From Chitinophagaceae bacterium (GTDB lineage Bacteria > Bacteroidota > Bacteroidia > Chitinophagales > Chitinophagaceae), in the NCBI GenBank assembly GCA_003455235.1, contig DMRT01000288.1, forward strand, positions 1 to 5,750: a stretch of 5,750 nt of DNA. Reading direction: 5' to 3'. Under the pieces are notes generated by a model that had not been told where the DNA came from, ran no database searches, and saw nothing but the letters and a program-made list of their open reading frames with translations. This document shows positions 1-5,750 of the stretch, in pieces. Every line of letters begins with the position of its first letter. Position 1 is the stretch's first letter. The translations under genes and the position numbers were made by a program.

Positions 1-665
1 GAAGACGGAAGAATCATCCTCTACCCCATGTTTGCACCCAACCGCAGAAAGGAAAGAAAAGAAACCGTACTTGAAGCGGTTAGAAAACATTTTCACGTTT
101 CAGCCATCCTTGACCTGGGCAGATATGAATCCGGTGATCTTTTCCTGGAAGGAACGGGCAGCATGGTGCTCGACAGGGAGCATAAAATTGCCTACGCCTG
201 CCGCTCGCCCCGTACGCACGAAGGGTATTGAATGAATACTGCCGGCTTACAGGTTATACTGCAGTCACATTCACATCTGTTGATAAAGGACGAAACCCGG
301 TCTACCATACCAATGTGATGATGTGCATCGGGAAAACCTATGCGGTAATTTGTCTTGAATCAATTCCTTATCCGGCAGAAAGAAAAAAACTTATTGACTC
401 CCTGCTGGCCACAAACAAAGAAATCATTGATATCTCTTTTACCCAGCTGGATCATTTTGCAGGCAATATGCTGCAGGTGAAAAATGTGACGGGCGAATTG
501 TTGCTTGTAATGTCATCACAGGCGTACGCCTCGTTGACAACGGCACAGGTGGACAAACTCCAAAAGCATAACCGTATCATTCATTCTCCGTTGGATACGA
601 TTGAAACCGCCGGGGGCGGAAGTGCCCGCTGCATGATGGCAGAAGTGTTCCTGGAAAAGAACTGA
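1..665 (+). pseudogene. ctlX: CtlX-like citrulline/arginine-deiminase-superfamily hydrolase, 5'-partial and frameshifted
   Basis: This is a guanidino-modifying hydrolase of the arginine deiminase/DDAH fold. The family acts on citrulline or related guanidino/ureido compounds in the cytoplasm. The reading is open from base 1, with no start in the window, and passes LYPMFAPNRR and FLEGTGSMVLDR, typical of CtlX-like proteins. It stops at a TGA at 229-231 right after SPRTHEGY. The protein continues in the frame one base back: VLNEYCRLTGY from 225, then VYHTN with the likely catalytic His (codon 306-308), FAGNMLQ, and GGGSARCMMAE with the likely nucleophile Cys (codon 630-632), ending in TGA at 663-665. 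Both halves are well conserved and join without missing residues, so a single lost base is the simplest explanation, probably in the GGG at 223-225. It may be a recent mutation or a sequencing/assembly error. Gene callers would split it in two. Family call is confident; the exact substrate is inferred from the family. Confidence 0.85.
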
Positions 666-748
666 TGCCTGAACCGGGAAACTGATGGCAGCAGGAAAGC
701 CGGGCGGCAAAAAAAACTTTATTATCTTGCCATTGACAAATTATTTTT

Positions 749-1255
749 ATGAGCGACTATAACCGTATCGTACTGGATGAACTTTTTTTTGAAGCCGATA
801 ACCTGATCAAGGAAAAGCGGTTCACCGAAGCCATCCAGAAACTGGAAGCCATCCTCACCGACGACCCGATGTATGGCAAGGCCTACAATCACCTGGGCTG
901 GATCTATGAAACGCAGTACCGGGATTACATCAAATCGGAGGAACTGTACCGAAAGTGCATTGCCATCAGCCCGCAGTACACCGCCGCCTACGGCAATCTT
1001 TCCATTACCCTTTCCACCCTCAATAAATTTGATGACCAGGAACTGTTGCTGAACCAGGCATTAGTGGTGCCGGGTATCGACAAGCCGATGATCTTAAATG
1101 AATTCGGAATCCTGTACGAAATGAAAGGAGATTTCGACAAAGCCATTGAATACTACAAGAAAGCCATCATCGCTTCATTGAATGATGCCAATATCGATAT
1201 CTATTCCAAATCGGTGGAACGTTGCAAGAAGAAAAAGGAAATGATGAAGATGTGA
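749..1255 (+). CDS. small cytoplasmic TPR-repeat protein
   Basis: This 168-residue protein consists almost entirely of tetratricopeptide repeats, helix-turn-helix units that usually mediate protein-protein contacts. Visible units are at about residues 9-42 (FTEAIQKLEAILTDDP), 43-77 (KAYNHLGWIYE, then LYRKCIAISP), a degenerate unit at about 78-111, and a clear one at about 113-146 (LNEFGILYEMKGDFDKAIEYYKKAI). A basic, Lys-rich tail (KKKKEMMKM) closes the protein. There is no signal peptide or membrane segment, so it is probably cytoplasmic. The ATG at 749 follows an A/T-rich leader without a Shine-Dalgarno motif, as is usual in Bacteroidota. It begins 83 bases after the hydrolase on the same strand; co-transcription is possible but not shown. 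The partner and role are unknown. Confidence 0.85.
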   Translation: MSDYNRIVLDELFFEADNLIKEKRFTEAIQKLEAILTDDPMYGKAYNHLGWIYETQYRDYIKSEELYRKCIAISPQYTAAYGNLSITLSTLNKFDDQELLLNQALVVPGIDKPMILNEFGILYEMKGDFDKAIEYYKKAIIASLNDANIDIYSKSVERCKKKKEMMKM

Positions 1256-1475
1256 CCCGGTATAAAAAATATCTGCTACACATTACTTCGCTTATACTTG
1301 CTGCCCGGTTATTTCGATCGTAGATGGCTTCGGCCCATCATCATAGACATCCTTACCGAAAGCATCAGGAAACACATTTCATTCAGCCGGTACCGCAGTT
1401 CATACATGGTTCATATAGAAAACACCATTGGCTTGATAGTTTTGTCTCCGTTTCAAAACGATCAAACTAAAAGCC
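1256..1475. other. intergenic region upstream of the TonB-dependent receptor
   Basis: This 220-base stretch lies between the TPR gene and the receptor gene. The short open frames here on both strands have no family-like sequence and run into the receptor gene in the wrong frame or on the wrong strand, so I see no gene. It holds the -7 promoter element near its right end. At 1323-1339 there is a small potential hairpin (GATGGC, TTCG loop, G, one bulged C, CCATC). No T-tract follows it, so it is not a convincing terminator for the TPR gene. No riboswitch or operator was recognised. Confidence 0.5.
1437..1444 (+). promoter_or_regulatory. Bacteroidota-type -7 promoter element for the receptor gene
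   Basis: The octamer TAGTTTTG matches the TAnnTTTG consensus at every fixed position. It ends 31 bases before the receptor ATG, so transcription would start near 1450 and give a leader of about 25 bases. The -33 TTTG box expected about 20 bases upstream is not convincing: only a weak TT-containing stretch is seen around 1408-1413. Function is inferred from motif and position only. Confidence 0.55.
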
Positions 1476-3848
1476 ATGAAAAAGTATTTATTCGGTGCCG
1501 CCGTCTCTGCATGCATATTGCTCGGCACGGTCGCTAAAGCCCAAAACAGCAGCTTCACCCAATCCATCAAAGGAACAGTAATTGACGCTGAATCGAAGAA
1601 ACCCCTGCCTAATGCAACGGTTACCATCAACAGTTTCTCCAAAGGAGTGATCACAGATTCACTGGGAAATTTCACCATCATCAACATTCCTGTCGGCAGG
1701 CAAACACTGCACGTCAGCCTAATGGGTTATGATAGCAAAGAAGTTCCGGAGATATTGCTCAGTTCCGGGAAAGAAGCATTCCTCAGCGTTTCATTAACAG
1801 AAAAGATCAAAGTGCTGGATGAAGTAAAAGTGTCTACCCGCAGGAATAAACTGAAAGCCACCAATGAGTTTGCCACTGTAAGTGCCCGTGCATTTTCAGT
1901 TGAGGATACCAAACGCTATGCTGCTTCCGTTTCTGACCCGGGAAGGATGGCACAAAATTTTGCCGGCGTAGGCAATAATGGAGATATGGATAATTCCATC
2001 GTGGTACGGGGCAACTCGCCCAAAGGAGTGCTGTGGCGTTTAGAAGGTATCGAAATACCAAGCCCCAACCACTTTGGTGGATTAGGATCATCCGGTGGTG
2101 CCATCAGTATGCTCAGCAGCAGCATGATCGGAAACAGCGATTTTTATACGGGTGCCTTCCCGGCCGAGTTCGGCAATGCGCTATCCGGTGCATTTGACCT
2201 AAACTTCCGGAATGGCAACAAGGATAAGATGGAAAGGATGTTATCCATAGGCGCATTGGGGATCGAAGCTTCCGCAGAAGGACCTCTTTCAAAAAGACAC
2301 AAAGCCTCTTACCTTTTCAATTACCGCTATTCCACCCTGGCTTTGCTGAAGAATTTCCTTAACCTGGATGAAGGAGTTATTCCGGAATACCAGGACCTCT
2401 CCGTCAAATTGAATTTCCCAACACGGAAGGCCGGCACTTTTTCTTTATTTGGCATCGGCGGCACCAATGCGGCAGAACGTGATATAGAAAAAGATAAAAC
2501 AAAGTGGAATGAAGACAATGAAAATGTGAATTACAAAGCCAAAGGTAAACTCGGAGTCATCGGTTTTTCGCACCAGTATTTCCTTACAACTGATTCATAC
2601 CTGAAAACAATCATCAGTGTAACCGGCGACCGGTATACTGCGGGCGTTGACACACTTAACCCGGCAAATGAGTATTCAAGAGTCGACATTACAAGAACGA
2701 AATTCATTAACTCGGCTTACCGGGCAAGCATTTTGTATAACAATAAGGTCAGCACCAAACACGTATTTCGTGCAGGAATTATTGCAAGCAGGCTTGCATT
2801 TAATTACAGCAGTGAATATTTCGACGAACCGGATGGTGTGTGGAAGAATTTCATCAAGGGCAAAGGAAATGCCATGTATTACCAGGCCTATGCTCAATGG
2901 AAGTGGCGGCTGAACAATAAATGGACCGTGAACACCGGGCTGCATGCCTCACTTTTTGACCTGAATGACAGCAAGAGCCTGGAACCACGTGCGTCGGTAG
3001 CCTACCAATTCAAGCCCGGAGAATCGCTGACCGTTTCCGCAGGGCTGCACAGCAAGCCTGAACACCTGTCCACATATTATTTCAAGAATACAGAATTGTC
3101 TGCAGGAATAAGCGATATCAATAAATCACTGGATCTCGTCAGAGCCGCTCACTTCGTTCTTGCCTATGAGCGGATCATCTTCCGGAATATCCGGGTAAAA
3201 GCAGAAGCCTATTACCAGCACCTTTATAAAATCCCGGTTGAAAAAGACAGGGAAAGTTATTTCTCTATGCTCAATGCCAGTGATGTTTACTCACTGATAA
3301 ATGTGGATTCATCGCTGGTGAGCCGTGGCAAAGGAAAGAACTATGGTATCGACCTGAGCATGGAAAAACCATTTGCCAACAATTGGTATTTTCTTTTTTC
3401 TTCCTCTTTATTCCGGTCCACTTTCACAACATACAGTGGCAAGGAATTTAATACAAGGTATGCAAGAGATTACCAGTTCAACCTGGTAGCCGGCAAAGAA
3501 TGGAAGCCGAAGAAGAACCAGCTGGTCGGGGTGAATGCAAAGATCCTTGCCAGCGGTTCTCTGCGTGATTCTCCCATCGACCTGGAAAAATCGAAGCAAA
3601 AAGGGGATGCGGTTTACGTAAAAGACCAGTACTACACTTTAAAGGGATCTCCTTATTACAGACTCGATATTGGTTTCTCTTACAAAATAAACAGTAAGAA
3701 GACCACACAAACGCTCATGTTTGATATCCAGAACATCACCAACCATAAGAACCTGTTCTATTCCTATTATGACCGTGACAGGCAGAAAGTGCGGAAGATG
3801 AACCAGACAGGCATATTCCCGACAGTAAGCTACCGGGTTGAATTTTAA
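1476..3848 (+). CDS. TonB-dependent outer-membrane receptor with carboxypeptidase-regulatory-like domain
   Basis: This complete 790-residue protein should import a ligand across the outer membrane using TonB/ExbBD energy. Residues 1-22 form a signal peptide with an AKA cleavage site before Q23. Residues about 31-108 are a CarboxypepD_reg-like beta-sandwich (IKGTVIDAESKKPLPNATV, DSLGNF, LMGYDS), common in Bacteroidota receptors. LDEVKVST at 114-121 resembles the TonB box. The plug follows at about 140-245, with DNSIVVRGNSPKG, LEGIEIPSPNHFGG and GAFPAEFGNALSGAFDL. The rest is a beta-barrel rich in alternating aromatic strands, including FDIQNITNHKN near the end and a terminal Phe (SYRVEF) expected for outer-membrane assembly. 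It is shorter than SusC proteins (about 1000 residues) and has no SusD-like neighbour, so a glycan-uptake SusCD system is not supported. The ligand (siderophore, peptide, metal or other) cannot be told. It is bounded by its own promoter element and a strong terminator, suggesting a single-gene transcript. Confidence 0.95.
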   Translation: MKKYLFGAAVSACILLGTVAKAQNSSFTQSIKGTVIDAESKKPLPNATVTINSFSKGVITDSLGNFTIINIPVGRQTLHVSLMGYDSKEVPEILLSSGKEAFLSVSLTEKIKVLDEVKVSTRRNKLKATNEFATVSARAFSVEDTKRYAASVSDPGRMAQNFAGVGNNGDMDNSIVVRGNSPKGVLWRLEGIEIPSPNHFGGLGSSGGAISMLSSSMIGNSDFYTGAFPAEFGNALSGAFDLNFRNGNKDKMERMLSIGALGIEASAEGPLSKRHKASYLFNYRYSTLALLKNFLNLDEGVIPEYQDLSVKLNFPTRKAGTFSLFGIGGTNAAERDIEKDKTKWNEDNENVNYKAKGKLGVIGFSHQYFLTTDSYLKTIISVTGDRYTAGVDTLNPANEYSRVDITRTKFINSAYRASILYNNKVSTKHVFRAGIIASRLAFNYSSEYFDEPDGVWKNFIKGKGNAMYYQAYAQWKWRLNNKWTVNTGLHASLFDLNDSKSLEPRASVAYQFKPGESLTVSAGLHSKPEHLSTYYFKNTELSAGISDINKSLDLVRAAHFVLAYERIIFRNIRVKAEAYYQHLYKIPVEKDRESYFSMLNASDVYSLINVDSSLVSRGKGKNYGIDLSMEKPFANNWYFLFSSSLFRSTFTTYSGKEFNTRYARDYQFNLVAGKEWKPKKNQLVGVNAKILASGSLRDSPIDLEKSKQKGDAVYVKDQYYTLKGSPYYRLDIGFSYKINSKKTTQTLMFDIQNITNHKNLFYSYYDRDRQKVRKMNQTGIFPTVSYRVEF

Positions 3849-3865
3849 GTTTGATATACAGAAAG

Positions 3866-3896
3866 ATGAAACCGCCCGGAATCCGGGCGGTTTCAT
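3866..3896 (+). terminator. terminator hairpin after the TonB-dependent receptor
   Basis: This is a perfect 14-bp inverted repeat (3866-3879 with 3883-3896) with a three-base AAT loop and a GC-rich core, ACCGCCCGG pairing with CCGGGCGGT. It lies 17 bases after the receptor stop. The + strand continues with a short A/T-rich run (TTTATAAA) rather than a long T-tract, so it fits a strong hairpin terminator for the + strand. The opposite side is not T-rich. Confidence 0.8.
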
Positions 3897-3918
3897 TTAT
3901 AAAGATGCAAATAAAAAA

Positions 3919-3936
3919 CCGGGAGTTTCCTCCCGG
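3919..3936 (-). terminator. rho-independent terminator for the minus-strand TPR gene
   Basis: CCGGGAG at 3919-3925 pairs perfectly with CTCCCGG at 3930-3936 around a TTTC loop. Read on the minus strand, the stem is followed directly by a run of six T (the A-run at 3913-3918), the classic intrinsic-terminator layout. It lies 39 bases beyond the stop of the minus-strand TPR gene, so it should end that transcript. It sits 22 bases from the receptor's own hairpin. Confidence 0.8.
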
Positions 3937-3975
3937 CTACAAACTAAACATCAATCGCAAAAGCGGTGGTATATC

Positions 3976-4992
3976 TTATAACCCTACGGTCATTTTTTTC
4001 TGGCGTAATTTATTAAGGGATGGATCGAGTTCTATTCCGCGGTCGCACATCTGCTGCCCCCGCTGTACCTGACCTTTCTTAATAAAGCAGAGCCCTGCCT
4101 GGTAAATTGCCCTGCCATCGTTTTTATCGGCTTCCAGTAATTTCTGGCAGATGTCGAGTGATTTATCATACATCTTACTGTCGTAATAAGCCTGTGCCAT
4201 ATCCCGCAGGATGTCTTTATCGCCGGGGCGACGTTCGTAGATCTCCAGCAGCATCTTTTCTCCTTTTTCGTATTCACCGCTGTACAGGTAGGCAAATCCC
4301 AGGTTCTCGTTAAAGTCGTTGCTTTGAACAAAGCCTTTTTCGGCGGCCTGGTTAAACGAAACCACGGCCTGCTTGAATTTATTGTTGTTATAATAAAGCA
4401 GTCCAAGTTCAAAAAACCAGCTGCTGCGGCTCTCATCCAGCTGAACGGCTTTTTCATAATAAATGATGGCTTTATCTTCAAGCCCCATTTCCATGTAATT
4501 GCGCCCGGTGGTGTAGGTAAGTTCTGCATCGCCGGGATTTTTTTCCAAAAGCGGCAACAGGTTTTTTTCAGCTTTCGGGTAATTCTCCAGCTGGTAATAT
4601 GAAAGAGCAACAATGCGGTCGGCATTGGGACAGCTTTTGCATTTCTCTGCCAGGTCAATGGCCTTTTGAAAATGACGGTAATTGTAATTCAGTTCCACCA
4701 GTTCTTTCAGGGCAGCATCATTAGCGGGGTCCAGTTCATAGGCCCGGGTGAAGTTCTGTTTGGCTTCATCAATACGCCGCATTTCGAGATTGGCATAGCC
4801 GTTCTCCATATAGGCAACAGTATAGGAAGGGTTGAGCTGGATGGCATCACTGAAATACTTACTGGCCACCTGGTAGCGTTTGGCTTCCTTTTCTTCAATG
4901 CCTTTTTTGAAATAATAGCTGGAACTGTCCTGCGCCTGTGCAAATAAGGCAGCAGAAGGGGATACTAAGAGAATAGTAAGGATGCGTTTCAT
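3976..4992 (-). CDS. exported TPR-repeat protein, about nine repeats
   Basis: This protein of 338 residues begins with a signal peptide (MKRILTILLVSPSAALFAQA, probable cleavage after AQA at residue 20). A GTG 15 bases upstream would also be open, but the ATG at 4992 places the Lys-Arg n-region at the start and is preferred. The mature part is a continuous array of about nine TPR units of roughly 34 residues, for example YFSDAIQLNPSYTVAYMENG, AKQNFTRAYELDP, KAIIYYEKAVQLDES, EKGEKMLLEIYERRPGD and CDRGIELDP. The third unit is short and carries a CxxC pair (residues 118 and 121). There is no lipobox Cys, so a soluble periplasmic scaffold or adaptor is likely. It begins 30 bases after glgB on the same strand with no hairpin between, so co-transcription is plausible. 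A near-match to the -7 element (TAAAATTTG, one base too long) lies just upstream, but would leave an unusually short leader. Specific function is unknown. Confidence 0.88.
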   Translation of the reverse strand: MKRILTILLVSPSAALFAQAQDSSSYYFKKGIEEKEAKRYQVASKYFSDAIQLNPSYTVAYMENGYANLEMRRIDEAKQNFTRAYELDPANDAALKELVELNYNYRHFQKAIDLAEKCKSCPNADRIVALSYYQLENYPKAEKNLLPLLEKNPGDAELTYTTGRNYMEMGLEDKAIIYYEKAVQLDESRSSWFFELGLLYYNNNKFKQAVVSFNQAAEKGFVQSNDFNENLGFAYLYSGEYEKGEKMLLEIYERRPGDKDILRDMAQAYYDSKMYDKSLDICQKLLEADKNDGRAIYQAGLCFIKKGQVQRGQQMCDRGIELDPSLNKLRQKKMTVGL

Positions 4993-5022
4993 ATGGTTTT
5001 GGGGCACAAATTTTATTCCGTT

Positions 5023-5750
5023 TTACCGGAATATTACCCCACCTAACGCCGGAAGGTGGAGGTTTATTTCGTAAATGCCCGCTTTTTTATCTACCAGTTT
5101 TACTTTTGGCGAGGGGTTGTATACTTTCCCGGTTCCCCAATAGCCTTTACTGTCGCTGTTGAATATCTCTTTCCAGGCGGCTTTCCCCTTTACCCTGAAT
5201 TTCCAGTCATGACGCACCACGGGGGTCATATTCAGCACCACCAGGATATCGTCTTTCCGGTTTTTTGCCTTACGCATATAGGCTACCACCGATTCCTGGC
5301 GGTGATTGAGATCAACCCATTCAAAGCCCTTCGGGTCAAATTGGAGTTTATGAAGGGCCGGGCATTCTTGATACAACAGGTTAAGATCTTTCACACATTC
5401 CTGCATCAGTTTATGGCAATCAAACTGAAGCAAAGGCCAGTCAAGTTCTGTTTTATAATTCCATTCAGAGGTTTGGGCAAATTCGTTGCCCATGAACAAA
5501 AGTTTGGCGCCGGGATGCGTGTACATGTATGTGTAGAGCAGGCGCAGGCTGGCAAATTTCTGCCATTCGTCGCCAGGCATTTTGTAGATCATCGGGCTTT
5601 TGCCATGCACCACTTCATCGTGGCTCAGCGGCAGCATAAAATTCTCGTCATAATAGTACATGATACTGAATGAGAATTTATCCTGGTGAAACTGTCGCAT
5701 CAAAGGATCCATTTTAAAATTGTCCAGTGTATCATGCATCCAGCCCATCA
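5023..5750 (-). CDS. glgB: 1,4-alpha-glucan branching enzyme, C-terminal part (partial)
   Basis: GlgB forms alpha-1,6 branches in glycogen by cutting an alpha-1,4 chain and re-attaching it; it is a cytoplasmic GH13 enzyme. The visible 242 codons, open at the right edge, correspond to roughly the last third of the usual 630-730 residues. Signature stretches are GWMHDTLDNFKMDP, ENFMLPLSHDEVVHGK, MPGDEWQKFASLRLLYTYM and KLLFMGNEFAQTSEWN, all close to E. coli GlgB. The Asp in LSHDEVVHGK (codon 5617-5619, minus strand) is the conserved GH13 region-IV residue that stabilises the transition state. The nucleophile Asp and acid/base Glu lie beyond the window. The C-terminal all-beta domain follows (VVAYMRKAKNRKDDILVVLNMTPVVRHD, then KEIFNSDSKGYWGTG) and ends at a TAA at 5023-5025. 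The exported TPR gene follows 30 bases downstream. No damage is seen in the visible portion. Confidence 0.97.
   Translation of the reverse strand, partial: MGWMHDTLDNFKMDPLMRQFHQDKFSFSIMYYYDENFMLPLSHDEVVHGKSPMIYKMPGDEWQKFASLRLLYTYMYTHPGAKLLFMGNEFAQTSEWNYKTELDWPLLQFDCHKLMQECVKDLNLLYQECPALHKLQFDPKGFEWVDLNHRQESVVAYMRKAKNRKDDILVVLNMTPVVRHDWKFRVKGKAAWKEIFNSDSKGYWGTGKVYNPSPKVKLVDKKAGIYEINLHLPALGGVIFR

Noticed and set aside
218..234. Programmed -1 ribosomal frameshift in the CtlX-like gene
   Set aside because: No X-XXY-YYZ slippery heptamer or evident downstream stimulatory stem is seen at the frame change, and this family is not known for recoding.
516..710. Possible small minus-strand gene opposite the hydrolase
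   Set aside because: It is antisense to the conserved GGGSARCMMAE region and has no family-like sequence.
1323..1339. TTCG-loop hairpin as terminator or regulatory RNA
   Set aside because: The stem is short with a bulge and no T-tract follows; a hairpin this small is expected by chance in a 220-base gap.
1298..1537. Possible small gene upstream of the TonB-dependent receptor
   Set aside because: It overlaps the receptor's promoter element and signal-peptide coding region out of frame, and its translation has no recognisable features.
3719..3865. Near-identical stretches GTTTGATATCCAGAA (3719-3733) and GTTTGATATACAGAA (3849-3863) as a direct repeat
   Set aside because: The copies are only 15 bases with a mismatch, one is in coding sequence for the conserved FDIQNI motif, and nothing flanking suggests a mobile element or attachment site.
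4032..4658. A 208-codon open frame on the minus strand inside the exported TPR gene
   Set aside because: It lies wholly within the TPR gene in another frame, its translation has a skewed composition with runs of Arg, Pro and Trp and no recognisable family, while the TPR frame is unmistakable.
5056..5673. A 205-codon open frame on the + strand opposite glgB
   Set aside because: It is antisense to strongly conserved GlgB sequence, is rich in Phe/His as expected from reverse reading, and shows no domain pattern.

Overview
The window looks like an ordinary chromosomal stretch from a member of the Bacteroidota, probably Chitinophagales or a near relative. Supporting signs are a TonB-dependent receptor with an N-terminal carboxypeptidase-regulatory-like domain, a CtlX-type guanidino-modifying hydrolase, a perfect match to the Bacteroidota -7 promoter element (TAnnTTTG), and start codons preceded by A/T-rich leaders rather than clear Shine-Dalgarno motifs. 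The placement below phylum level is an inference from protein style only.

Layout on the + strand: (1) 1-665, the 3' part of a CtlX-like citrulline/arginine-deiminase-superfamily hydrolase, cut by the window edge and broken by one apparent missing base near 223-227; (2) 749-1255, a small cytoplasmic TPR protein; (3) 1256-1475, a 220-base gap with a strong -7 promoter element just before the next gene; (4) 1476-3848, a complete 790-residue outer-membrane TonB-dependent receptor. Next comes a 127-base convergent intergenic region with two back-to-back terminator hairpins, one for each strand. On the - strand: (5) 3976-4992, an exported TPR-repeat protein, lying 30 bases downstream of (6) 5023-5750, the C-terminal third of the glycogen branching enzyme GlgB, cut by the right edge.

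The genes do not form one obvious pathway. GlgB and the exported TPR protein are co-directional and close enough to share a transcript. The receptor has no SusD-like partner in view and seems to be transcribed alone. No mobile element, CRISPR array, tRNA, rRNA or toxin/defence system is visible, and no previously undescribed system can be supported. The best item for a second look is the frameshift in the CtlX gene. No gene-free stretch exceeds 300 bases.
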